From the NCBI GenBank assembly GCA_018398585.1, contig JAGTTD010000001.1, positions 13,270,501 to 13,334,500 on the forward strand: a stretch of 64,000 bases of DNA, given 5' to 3'. Positions within the stretch are counted from its first letter, which is position 1. Each line of letters opens with the position of its first letter. The translations under genes were made by a program, and so were the position numbers. Positions 1 to 9,750 of this stretch are shown here, one piece after another. Source of the DNA: Simmondsia chinensis. Its lineage: Eukaryota > Streptophyta > Magnoliopsida > Caryophyllales > Simmondsiaceae. The notes below the pieces were generated by a model. It was given only the letters and a program-made list of their open reading frames with translations. It ran no database searches and was not told where the DNA came from.

Positions 1-286
1 ATCTAGCCTAAGATGCTTTGATCTCACCATCTTTAACATCGGTTCTATAACGTGCCAAGGAAGAGTTTCTGGTGTTGGAATTGAGCCAAGGGACAAACCG
101 ATTGCTTTATCCTTTTGGAGGAATGAAAATGGTGGAACCCTAATATCCCAAAGTTCTTGTTTTTCATTCGAAGCGCAGCCCAAGAGGAGAAGCACCCTCA
201 TGCTTAGAAAGGACAAAAAAAAAGGGGAAAACAAGAGAGAATAACCATCTCTTGCCAAATCTCAAAAGTGCATCCAAAAGGGCTAC
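1..286 (-). repeat. copia-C 3' LTR, partial
   Basis: Bases 1-286 align in the same orientation with 30838-31148. Shared blocks include CTCACCATCTT, GACAAACCGATTGCTT, ATGGTGGAACCCT and CCCTCATGCTTA. The right-hand copy lies next to a primer binding site, so it is the 5' LTR and this is the 3' LTR. It stops where Gy-1 is inserted (target duplication GCTAC at 282-286 and 5706-5710). The outer LTR end is off the window. Confidence 0.75.
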
Positions 287-1818
287 TGTCACAGTTAATT
301 TTTAGACTAGCTGTGATGGCAGTGAGGTTCACTCACCCAACCGAAACCCACACTTAAAAATACAAGAAAAGCACACAAAGGAAACGCAAGGGAGAATCTA
401 TGAGAATAAGGGATTATTTTATTAATTCATTTCTGAGATTATATCGCATGCCAAATGAATACAAATCCTACATATTTATAGACCATGACAACCCCAAAGT
501 CATGGGTAACCATTCCCGCCAATTTCCCTTCTTCCTTGTTCAAACCGTGCCCCATGATCTCCTAAAATGCCTAGTAACGGTCATAGGTTAAGGCTGGTCA
601 ATGCCCCTTTCTCTTATTTTAGGGGTCTAGTTCGAATTGGCGGTTAACCCATCTGCTCAAACGCCACTCTTCCTCTTTTCCTGCTCAAATCTCGTTTGAA
701 CTAGTCAAGGGTTTTTCCCGCTTTTCTTCTTAAGTAACTGCCACCCATGTGCTCAACATGCTCCTTTTTCTCCATCTAATCCTAGGCCTAAATGAGCCTT
801 GTTGGGCTTGCACATGCATGCGCTGGGCCGGGCCAACGCATGCCTGCACATGTCGTGGGCCGGGCCAGTGCCTTGCACTGGGCCTGTGCCCCGTATTGGG
901 CCTACGCATGCTTGGGCCAGGCCAATGCCTTGCACTGGGCCCACGCCTCATTTTGGGCCCCTCACATGCCCTGAGCTGGGTCGGCATCTTGCGTTGGGCC
1001 TGAGCCCCCTCCCTGTGCGGGCCCCGAGCCCCCGCCTTGAGCTGGGCTTGCGCATTCCTGGGCTAGGCCAGTGCCCAGCACTAGGCCCGTGCCCTGCGCT
1101 GGGCCTGAGCACATCTGGGTCGGCCCAGTGCAACGCAATCCTTAGACTTATCCGTTGGTCAAGGCCCAAAACGTAGGATTGTCCGTTTGTCCACTTCAAC
1201 ACTTAGGCCCACTCAAGGTCCATCTTGGGTTGGTGCCATATGGCGTCTAGGTGAAGGTTTGTTGTTATGCTAGCGCAGTGCATCCACTCTTGTGGGCTTG
1301 GACTTAGCTTTTCATGCCTTGCCCTTTCTTGTGCACATAATGCCCCTTGGTTCAGTGCCGTGCAACAAGCGCATGGCCCTCGGTCATTTGATGCCAAGCT
1401 CAGGCTCATCTCCGTTAGGCCCCGTTCATCTGTACAAAGGATGCGCACCGCGTATGTACTTGTGCCCTATTGATGTCCGTCTCATATTGACACAATGCAT
1501 GCGTTTGCACTTAGTCATGGGTCCGTCCTTAACTAGTGCGGCACAACTAACGTGTGCCCACTTGAGCATGATCATACGTTTGATTAGTGATCCTTTACTA
1601 TGTCAATGCGCTACCTCAAGCGCGCATGCCCTTCCCGGGTCATGCTTGGGTCAAGGCCTGTTTTGTCCCGCGTTACAGACAAAACCTAGGCGCTGACATC
1701 CCATCAAGCACTAGAGGTTTGCACACCAAGTGCCTATGTCAGAGCACTGATCGGGTCATGATGTGCTTAACGCCAGGCATCACCCTGCGCACGATATCCC
1801 AATGTCAAGGGTCTTATA
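287..1818 (-). repeat. Gy-1 3' LTR
   Basis: Direct repeat of 4218-5705. In element orientation it would run from TGTAAGACCC to TGTGACA, as the Gy-2 LTR does; here the expected terminal CA has become TA at 1817-1818. It carries a GC-rich imperfect minisatellite (about 780-1125). Short reading frames over that array are by-products of its composition. Confidence 0.85.
780..1125. repeat. GC-rich minisatellite in the Gy-1 3' LTR
   Basis: Imperfect tandem units built on GGGCCAGGCCAGTGC, TTGCACTGGGCC and GCGCATGC recur every 30-60 bases. Composition is strongly GC-rich against AT-rich surroundings. Homologous arrays occur in the other two LTRs of the family (about 4725-5000 and 31330-31720), with different copy number and order. 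Confidence 0.75.
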
Positions 1819-1833
1819 AACTTCCCCCACCAG
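1819..1833 (-). other. Gy-1 polypurine tract
   Basis: Read on the minus strand this is CTGGTGGGGGAAGTT, a purine run directly upstream of the 3' LTR. That is the expected place for plus-strand priming in an LTR retrotransposon of this orientation. Confidence 0.6.
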
Positions 1834-2533
1834 AAGACCTGATGTCCTCGGCAGAAAAAGTAAGTACCGCAAGAACTGACTTAGGTCATCCATTTCCTTA
1901 GTCGTTCATGGGCACCAGCTACATCCCGTTCCCATCATGCTTAACAATAGACCAAGGTTCACAAGCACCAACTAGGCTTAGCACAAATCCTTATGTACAC
2001 AAGTCCATTAGGGGTTTGACGCAACCTTGTTCGTCTTAGGCTAACACTAGCCCTTATGCACACAAGTCCGTTAGTGCTTTGACGCAACCTTGTTCGTCTT
2101 AGGCTAACACTAGCCCTTATGCACACAAGTTCGTTAGTGTTTTGAACATTGTCTCATTCATCCTTTTTAGTCTTTATGACATGTATAGTAGGTTACATTC
2201 TATTCCGTTAGTTGTATCATTTATCATTCATTCATTTCAAGGCTCAATCTTGTTACTAGGGTGCGTTCAAGTCCCATTAGACACACCCCTAACCACACAT
2301 CCGATAATCCATCAAAGCATGTATAATCAACATATATATATACAACATATAAAACCATGATAAACGATCATTGAAACAACATATATGAAAGCCATCGAAA
2401 CGTAACGAAAATTACATCCAAAAACCTCCAAAACAACGGAGCCCAAAAACAAAACATAACCATAAAAATATGCATAAATCATAGATATAAACAACATCCC
2501 ACTAGTCTGCCTGGACGACCAGCCACTTGCGCA
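1834..2533 (-). other. Gy-1 3' internal region, no gene
   Basis: Non-coding stretch between the gag end and the 3' LTR. It includes a 63-64-bp tandem repeat and, from about 2300 to 2500, AT-rich sequence with ATATATAC runs. No protease, RT or integrase motif was found on either strand. Confidence 0.5.
1974..2145. repeat. 63-64-bp tandem repeat, about 2.7 copies
   Basis: Units start at 1974, 2038 and 2101 with AGGCTTA or AGGCTAACACTAGCCC and share CACACAAGTCCGTTAG and TTTGACGCAACCTTGTTC. The third copy is cut after GTTCGTTAGTG. The first unit is the most diverged, and the second and third are almost identical. Confidence 0.85.
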
Positions 2534-3742
2534 TCATCCGAAACCTATTTTGTCGATCAACTTTAGTGAACTCATCCTTACATGAGATGGAGATGGCTCA
2601 TGATCCTCATCCTCATCATCATCCTGCTGAACTACAACACTTAAGGGTTGTTTGTTAGGGAAATTTCTTGTAAAATAAGGACCATCACATATGAAACAAG
2701 CAATAGACTTAGGACCCTGTCCTTTGTCATTCCCATCATTTTTAAATGAGACTTTAATGTTGTTGGGTTTAATGGCAGGACCCTTCTCCTTTTTAAAGGA
2801 CCTAAAACCATTTTTCTTTCCCTCCTTAAAGTGATCCTTCCTATTAAAGTTGTGTCCAACATTAAAGTCCATTAATGACTCAACTGCAACCAAGGCAGAG
2901 GCAAGGTCATGGACCTTTTGGCACCTCAACTCTAGTTGAGCCCACGGTTGAAGACCCGAAATAAAGTTAAAGAGTTTATCCTCATTCGACATATCTTTAA
3001 TTTCTAAAATTATAGAACTAAAAGCATTAACGTACTCACGAAACGAACCATTTTGTTTGAGGTCCTTCAAGGCCTCATGGGCCAACCAAGAAGCATTGGT
3101 TGGGAAGAATTGTTCACGAAGGTCTTTCTTTAAAGCATCCCATGAACCGGTTCCAACACGACTAGCAGCACGGTCCTCTGACACATGGGTTTTCCACCAC
3201 AACTTTGCATCACCCATCAAGAGCATGGATGCCATGACAACCTTGTCTTCCTCACGGACATGGACAATCTTTAAGTATTGTTCCATGTCCCAAAGGAAGT
3301 TCCCCAAGGTTTTGGCATTACGTTCACCCCAAAAGGCTTTCGGAGTAGGAACCTTAATGTTACTCTTGTCAAGCTCAAACGAACCTGCTTTAATTGTCTA
3401 ACGCAGCACCAAGATTTATTTTTGTAAACTTTCCACCATAGGGATGGAAGTCTCACCAACATGAGGTACATTAGGGGAACTACTATCAACCCCATTAGGA
3501 CCCAACCTACGGAACACATTAGGGGGAGTAGGGACTGGAGATGGGGTCCTTTGGGCAGCACTTAGAGACTTAATCATTTCTTTAAGGGACCCAATATCAT
3601 TAGAAAAAGATTTCATTGCACCCAAAACCGTTCCCGAAGGAAGGTCATCAACATTATACTCGGAATCTAATATTTCCTCAATTTGGTTCAAATGTTCATT
3701 AGTCTTAGGACGCTTTCCTGCTTCTTGATGATTTTGAGTCAC
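2534..3742 (-). pseudogene. gag: Gy-1 gag polyprotein, disrupted
   Basis: The reading frame starts with MTQNHQEAG at 3742 and continues through a proline-rich stretch (RTPSPVPTPPNVF). It then has two in-frame stops (one at 3413-3415, another a few codons later) at residues that are coding in Gy-2. Beyond them comes the gypsy gag core (NFLWDMEQYLK, GDAKLWWKTHV, NEDKLFNFISGLQ). Near the C-terminus a zinc knuckle can be seen as CFICDGPYFTRNF, where the expected His is Tyr and the last Cys is Phe, so it should not bind zinc. The Gy-2 copy keeps CFICEGPHFAREC. Role in the family: capsid assembly and RNA packaging. Confidence 0.8.
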
Positions 3743-4217
3743 GATGACAACAAATACAACAAGTCAAGCAACCAACGCAAAAACAGTCACCAGGGACACC
3801 AGTCACACAGCCAACACTAATTTCCAGCACAAGGGGGTTATAATTAATCTAACCCCACACAACAAGAAGCACGCACAAGCAAAAGTTCACACGATCCAAG
3901 AAAAATCACACGCAACTCGTCCAACAAGGCTTAGAATAAGCGACAGGGATAAGGTCCACAAGTTTGTAGCCAAGCAATGCCACAACCATCACTAAGACAA
4001 GCCCACAAGTACCAGCCAAGGCCTAAATTCGAAAATGAGATCTTGACTAGAATTTTGAAATTAAAATTCGAAAACAAGGGGCAAACCTGACTTTAGACTC
4101 AGCCATGAAGACAACAGCACGCACGTAAGGTCTAGATAGCAAGCACGCAGGGTCTGGAGGCCAAGCACGCAAGGTCTGGATACGCGGTTCAAGCGAACCT
4201 GGCTCTGATACCAAAAT
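3743..4217 (-). other. Gy-1 5' leader and primer binding site
   Basis: Untranslated leader between the 5' LTR and the gag start. The primer binding site lies at 4201-4216 (plus strand GGCTCTGATACCAAAA), complementary to the 3' end of initiator tRNA-Met and one base from the LTR. A short repeated phrase (AGCACGCAGGGTCTGG / AGCACGCAAGGTCTGG) occurs at about 4140-4180. No other gene is seen. Confidence 0.65.
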
Positions 4218-5705
4218 TGTCACAGTTAATTTTTAGACTGGCTATGATGGCAGTGAGGTTCACTCACCCAGCCAAAACCCACACTTAAAAATACAAGAAA
4301 AGCACACAAAAGAAATGCAAGGGAGAATCTACGAGAATAAGGGACTATTTTATTAATTCATTTCTGGGATTACATCGCATGCCAAATGAATACAAATCCC
4401 ACATATTTATAGACCTTGACAACCCCAAGGTCATGGGTAACCATTCCCGCTAATTTCCCTTCTTCCTTGTTCAAACCGTGCCCCATGATCTCCTAAAATG
4501 CCTAGTAGTGGTTATAGGTCAAGGCTGGTCATTGCCCCTCTCTCTTATTTTAGGTGCCTATTTTGAACTGGCGGTTACCTGTTGCTCAAACCCCACTCTT
4601 CCTCTTTTTCCGCTCAAATCTCGTTTGAACTAGTCAAGGGTTTTTTCTGCTTTTCTTCTTAAGTAACTGCCGCCCATGTGCTCAACATGCTCCTTTTTCT
4701 CCATCTAAGCCTGGGCCTAAGTGGGCCTTGTTGGGTTTGCACATGCATGCGCTGGGCTGGGTGCACACGTCCTGGGTCGGGCCAGTGCATTACACTGGGC
4801 CCGTGCCCCGTATTAGGCCTGCGCATGCCTGGGCCAGACCAGTGCCTTGCACTAGGCCCGCACATGCCCTAGGCCGGGCCATAATCTTGCATTGGGCCCG
4901 CGCCCTGCGCTGGGCCTTCACATTCCTGGGCCAGGCCAGTGCTTAGCACTAGGCCCGTTCCTTGCGCGGGGCCTGAGCCCATCTGGGCCGGGCCCGTGCC
5001 TTGCTCACGCAATCCTTAGAACTATCCGTTGGTCATGGCCCAAACCTTAGGAGTGTCCATTTGTCCACTTCAACACTTAGGCCCACTTAAGGCCCATCTT
5101 GGGTTGGTGCCATATGGCGTCTAGGTGAAGGTCCGTTGTCACGCTAGCGCAATGCATCCACTCTTGTGCGCTTGGACTCAGCTTTTCATGCCTTGCCCTT
5201 GCTTGTGCACATAATGCCCCTGACCCGTGTGCCTTGGTTCAGTGCCATGCAACAAGTGCATGGCCGTCGGTTCATTGATGCCAAGCTTAGGCTCATCTCT
5301 GTTAGGCCCTGTTCATCCGTACAAAGGATGCGCACAGCGTATATACTTGTGCCCCATTGATGTCCGTCCCATATTTACACAACGCATGCATTTGCACTTA
5401 GTCACGGGTCTGTCCTTAACTAGTGCGGCACAACTAACGTGTGCCCACTTAAGCATGATCATGCGTTTGACTAGTGATCCTTTAGTATGTCAATGCGCTG
5501 CCTCAAGCGTGCATGCCCTTCCCAGGTCACGCTTGGATCAAGGTCTGTTGTATCCCATATTGCAGCCAAAGCCTGGGCGCTGACATCCCATCACGCGCTA
5601 GAGGTTTGCGCACCAAGTGGCTATGTCAGAGCACTGATCGGGTCATGATGTGCTTAACGCCAGGCATCACCCTGCGCGCGGTATCCCAATGGCAAGGGTC
5701 TTATA
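4218..5705 (-). repeat. Gy-1 5' LTR
   Basis: Direct repeat of 287-1818, bounded on the left by the primer binding site and on the right by the target duplication GCTAC (5706-5710). The GC-rich minisatellite spans about 4725-5000 and is shorter than in the partner LTR. That accounts for most of the 44-bp length difference. Confidence 0.85.
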
Positions 5706-5710
5706 GCTAC

Positions 5711-5939
5711 CATGATGGCCCCACGACTTGTCATTTCTAGGACAAAATTGAAATGGTAACAATATACATATACATGCTTTATAAATTTTACTTGTACTGG
5801 TAACAAATTATAGTGAATTTTAACCCTAATTAAAATATATATTTTATTTTAGAAAATATACACAATAAATATATATATATAGACTAATATACAATAATTC
5901 TCTACCTTGGTTGACATATATATTAAATGCTAGTCTTTC
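5711..5939 (-). other. copia-C 3' region between RNase H and the LTR
   Basis: AT-rich sequence (runs of ATATAT at 5867-5880) continuing copia-C after the Gy-1 target duplication. It probably includes the inner end of the 3' LTR, but I could not fix that boundary because the second copy of this LTR end is not in the window. Confidence 0.4.
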
Positions 5940-6582
5940 TTTGGTAATAAGGGGCAATTTGAATCCTCAATTTTGCCGGGATTCTTTATGAACTTGTTCA
6001 GGCTAACTACTTTGGTGCTCGTATTGTTCGGGTTGCCATCCATGTTAATTTTATGTAGATCAACCTGCTCCCTCATTAATGAAGTTCCTTATAAAGTTTC
6101 TCCTCAAATAAATGTGTTTGGTCCAGTTATGGAAAAAAAAGGGTTCTTACTTAGGGCAATTTCTAATTGACTATCGAAATAAACTATAGGTGGTTTAGTA
6201 GTAACTTGAAGTTTAGATAAGAGTTCACCTAACCAGACGGCCTCTTTCATGGCCTTATTCAAAGCAAGATAAGAGTCCAACTAACGATACGACCTCTTTC
6301 ATGGCCTCAGTCAAAGCTAGAAATTCAGTTTCAGTCGTAGATAAAGTAGTAACAGGCTGGTGCCTAGATTTCCAAGTTATAGCTCCACCATTTAAGGTGA
6401 AAAGTGGTAGTACATTTTCTCCTATCTATGTGTCACTATAACCTGAGTCCGAGTTCTCTCTAAGGTCGAAGTCAATACAATTTAGACCATAGATTATGCC
6501 TAAGTTCATTGTTCCTTTTATGCATCTTAGAAGCCATTTGACTCTTAACTAATGAGCTTTTCCAGGGTTTGCCATAAAGCTA
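5940..6582 (-). pseudogene. pol: copia-C RNase H domain, degenerate
   Basis: Minus-strand translation in broken frames gives the copia RNase H order: SFMANPGKAH, RVKWLLRCIKGTMNLGI, DSGYSDT, GGAITWKSRHQP and STTETEFLALTEA. These match the MANPGK, LRYLKGT, SDADYAGD and STTEAEY motifs of plant Ty1/copia. Several stops are present. A short tandem duplication occurs at about 6230-6320, where the phrase CGACCTCTTTCATGGCCT is repeated. The domain is cut on the right by copia-A at residue MANPGK. Confidence 0.75.
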
Positions 6583-7183
6583 GATGGTGTTGGGAACGTA
6601 TTCAAAAAATCGTTCCCCAATCGACTACAACGAGCAAAGTGGAAAAATAATTTAAAATTCTTAATTTTAAATCTAATGCCCTGTTCTATTTAAACTTATT
6701 TAATTTGACCTAGATCTTATTTTAATAGGTTCATAATATGACAAATAAATAACATCAAATTAAGCATATGTAAACATAGTATGTAGAATAAACGAAATAA
6801 ATGAAAGCAAATTAAAAATTACATACTTAATTTTGATATACCTAAAGCGCGATCCCAACTCTGATTTGTAGATCTGAAATTGGAAGAAAACTTCTTAACA
6901 TCTCAAGATCTATTTCGCAAAGACCTTTATTAGCATCAGAGTGTGGCTTCCAAAATATTTAATTTAGAAAAAAATTCGGAACAAAATTTTTTCTTTTAAT
7001 CTTTCTGAAAAATAATTTTTTAGAAAAATGATGCTAAACAACAATTTAGAAAACCCTAAAATAATTTTAGGATTTTCGTTGTAGAAAAAAAATCAGGTTT
7101 CGGAACCTAAGAACATATGTAGTTAATGATAATAGACGTGTTTAAATAGCCAAGAGGAGTCCCAGTCACAAAAACGTCATCTA

Positions 7184-7200
7184 AATATATATATATATAT

Positions 7201-7250
<50 letters not shown>
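7184..7250. repeat. (AT)n and (AG)n microsatellites
   Basis: About 20 bases of alternating AT are followed directly by roughly 23 AG dinucleotides. The AT tract exists in the homologous LTR (18548-18568) and so is the likely target; the AG run does not, and adjoins the left end of FB-1. Confidence 0.85.
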
Positions 7251-7251
<1 letters not shown>

Positions 7252-7355
7252 AGTAGCTAGAATGAAAATGAAAGTTTCATAGGAGTATGAGAAAATTAAA
7301 TCTACATCGTTATATCTTAAATAAGATTGATCAATAATTTTAATTAAATTTCAAT

Positions 7356-8440
7356 TTTTTCTCTCTCTTCTTCCTCCAGTTTCTTTTATCTCTTTCTCTT
7401 CTCTCCTATTTAACATTTCATCAAATTTTTTTACTCTTTCACTAATTTTTTTCTTTCTCCTTTTTTTTCTAAGCTTACACCCCAATTTTTTTTACTCTCT
7501 TCTCTTTTTGTTAACCTTTCACCAATTTTTCTGTCTCCTTCCTTTTCTACGTTTAACCCCAAAATTTTTTACTCTCTCCACTCTTTTTTAAGCTTTCATT
7601 AATTTATTTTTCTCTCTCTTTTCCTATTTATATTTATACTCTAATTTTTTTTTACTCCCTCTCATCCTCCTTTTAACTTTTCACCAGTTTTTTTTCCTCT
7701 TCCATCTCTTTTTCACGTTTATACGCAATTTTTTTTCACTTTCTCTTCTTTCTTTTTTAACCTTTTACCAATTTTTTTTTCTCTTTCATCCCCTTTCTAC
7801 GTTTACGCTCCAATTTGTTTACTTTCTCTTCTTTTTTAACCTTTCATCAATTTTTTCTCTCTCCTCCCATTTCTATGTTTATACCTCAAATGTTTTTACT
7901 TTCTCTTTTTTTTTAACATTTCACTAGGTTTTTTTTCTCTTTCATCCCCTTTTTACGTTTACTCTCAATTTTTTTTTAAGTTCTCTTATTTCCTTTTTAA
8001 CATTTCACTAATTTTTTTTCTCTCTCCTCCCTTTCAACGTTTACACACCAATTTTTTTACTCTTTCTCCTCTCCTTTTAACCTTTGACCATTTTTTCTCT
8101 CTCGTTCTCTTTTTGCATTTACACCAATTTTTTTTTTTTTTTTTTACTCTTTCTTCTGTCCTTTTTAACGTTTTAACATTTTTTTTCCTTTCTTCTCCTC
8201 TTTCTATTTTATACTCTAATTTTTTAACTCTCTATCCACTCCTTTTTAACCTTTCGCTAATTTTTTTTGTCTCTCCTCTCTTTTTAACCTCTTTTCATTT
8301 TTTTCCCTCTATCCTCTCCTTTCTCTGTTTATACCCCAATTTTTTACTCTTTCTCTCTCCTCTTTGTTTTTATATTTACACCCTAATTTTTTTGTCTCTC
8401 CTCCCTTTTTAACCTTTCACCATTTTTTTTTCTCTGTATC
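7356..8440. repeat. Pyrimidine-rich tandem array, left arm of FB-1
   Basis: About 13 imperfect units of roughly 75-85 bp. Each contains AACCTTTCACCAATTTTTT, CTCTCTCCTCC and TTTCTACGTTTACACCCCAA followed by a T-run and ACTCTCT. The plus strand is almost purely C and T. Phe/Leu/Ser-rich reading frames here are artefacts. Confidence 0.8.
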
Positions 8441-8799
8441 CTCCCCTTAATGGCTATCATATCATTTTCATGGATAACTCAAATTTGGTTATTACATTTA
8501 GAAGATTGTAAACAAGAATAATTTACTCTTTTTGTTATACATTTGGAAGATTGTATCAATAATAATTTACTCCTTTTAATACTCAGCCTTTGCAACTAGT
8601 TTTGGTAACCGGTTCCATATGGTATTGTTGCTAATGGACGAAACATGCAAGTAAAGGACAAGTTTTAGAATTCTTATAATTAATAAAAAGACTAATATAA
8701 CAAAAGTATTACAACATAATGAAAGACTAGAATAATATATGGTTCTAGAGAACCAAAATTGATGCAGTAATTTCATGCCTTGATAAGAATTGTATTTAC
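8441..8799. other. FB-1 central loop, no gene
   Basis: AT-rich unique spacer between the inverse arms. It contains two similar phrases, CATTTAGAAGATTGTA and CATTTGGAAGATTGTA, each followed by AATAATTTACTC, so it holds a small 70-bp duplication of its own. No coding sequence is recognised. Confidence 0.5.
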
Positions 8800-9157
8800 A
8801 GAGAGAAGGAAAGAGTAAACAAATTTGGGAAGATAGTGAGAAAAAAAATGGTGAAAGGTTAAAAAGGAAGTGAGAAAGAGTAAAAAAAAAAAAAAAAATT
8901 GGGTGTAAATGTAGAAAAGAGATGAGAGAAAAAAAATTGGTGAAAGGTTAAAAAAGGGATGAGAGAGAAACAAAATTCATGCAAAGTTTAAAAAAAGAGG
9001 AGAGAGAGTAAAAAAATTGGAGTGTAAACGTAGAAAGGGGAGGAGAAAGAAAAAAGGTTCAAAAAACAGAGAGTAAAAAATTCATGAAAGGTTAAAAAGG
9101 AGAGGAGAGTGAGAGCTAAAAGAAATTGGGGTGTAAAGGGAGAAGAGAGAAAAGTTG
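8800..9157. repeat. Purine-rich tandem array, right arm of FB-1
   Basis: About 4-5 units of the left-arm repeat in reverse orientation (GGTTAAAAAGG, GTGTAAACGTAGAAAGGGGAG, GAGAGAGTAAAAAAATTGG). Together with the left arm it could fold as a long hairpin with a loop of about 350 bases. Confidence 0.8.
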
Positions 9158-9265
9158 GGGTTTAATTAGAATCATTGATCAATTTTATTTAAAATCTAAT
9201 GGTGCAGATTTAATTTTCTTGTATTTTCACGAAACTTCCGTTTTCATTCCAGCCGCTCCTATATA

Positions 9266-9660
9266 TATATACACAACAACAACAACAACAATCATAGTGT
9301 CTCAAAGGGCTCCCGCATAAGCAGGGTCTTGGGGGGTAGATGTACGCAGCCTTTCCCCTTCTGGGAGCTACCCTGAAGGGAGGCTATTTCTGAGGACCCC
9401 TAACCTGAGAAGCTTGTCAGCAGCAAGAAGCATAATGGCCCGACAGTAAGAGAGCAGCACAACAAATGAGCAGGGAAAAACACGAGCAAACTCAAAGCAA
9501 GCCAAACGCTAGCCAAATAAGGGTAGACAAAATCCCAATTACAGATAAGTAGATAGCAAATAGCAAGTAGGCAAGTAGCAAATCAGGAGAGCAAATGCAC
9601 ACATAAGTGCGCCAAAGAGAAAGTCAAAGGCTTAGCAGAAATAAGCTGGGGTACCCTACC
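9266..9660 (-). other. LINE-1 3' UTR and (TTG)n tail
   Basis: Minus-strand sequence ends GGGAAAGGCTGCGTACATC, a C-run, GACCCTGCTTATGCGGGAGCC and then TTG repeats. The same 3' end occurs in LINE-2 and at the 3' half of the 5S-derived SINE (20965-21095). The shared end is presumably what the LINE RT recognises. Confidence 0.75.
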
Positions 9661-9750
9661 GTAAACTGCTACATCTGCTACCCCTATGCTAGCTCTCCAT
9701 TGGGCTTTATCTAAGGCCATCTTCTCTCGAAGATTTAGGTGTGTGAGGCC

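Larger units (their letters stand above)
287..5705 (-). mobile_element. Gy-1: Ty3/gypsy element with gag only
   Basis: Two direct repeats (287-1818 and 4218-5705), beginning TGTCACAG on the plus strand and ending GGGTCTTATA, flank a 2.4-kb interior. The perfect 5-bp target duplication GCTAC lies outside both ends. The primer binding site at 4201-4216, read on the minus strand, matches the initiator tRNA-Met 3' end (TGGTATCAGAG), which fixes the minus orientation. The interior holds a gag with stops and no recognisable protease, RT or integrase. It is either a deletion derivative or a gag-only non-autonomous form of the Gy-2 family. Confidence 0.85.
7247..9260. mobile_element. FB-1: fold-back element with pyrimidine-rich repeat arms
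   Basis: The outer ends form inverted repeats of about 105 bp (7247-7355 and 9158-9260). The left reads CAGTAGCTAGAATGAAAATG and the inverted right end reads GCGGCTGGAATGAAAACGG; both continue with GAAAATTAAATCT and TTGATCAAT. Inside, the left arm (to about 8440) is a pyrimidine-rich tandem array and the right arm (about 8800-9150) is the same array in inverse orientation. A 350-base AT-rich loop separates them. No transposase is encoded. The target is the AT tract of the copia-A LTR. It could be a non-autonomous DNA transposon; the superfamily is not determinable by eye. Confidence 0.7.

Noticed and set aside
749..1202. Overlapping reading frames of 60-125 residues on both strands rich in Gly, Pro, Arg and Cys
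   Set aside because: They lie on a GC-rich minisatellite, appear in all frames, have repetitive composition and no counterpart conserved in frame in the other two LTRs.
3744..3995. Plus-strand frame of 83 residues in the Gy-1 leader
   Set aside because: It is antisense to the leader, low-complexity (Asn, Thr, Lys, His) and not recognisable as any family.
8113..8412. Phe/Leu/Ser-rich frame of 99 residues that looks like a membrane protein
   Set aside because: It is a translation of the pyrimidine-rich tandem array of FB-1. The same composition recurs in neighbouring frames and on the inverse arm.
7356..8440. CRISPR array, suggested by regular spacing of similar units
   Set aside because: Units are imperfect and contiguous with no unique spacers, in a plant transposon context.
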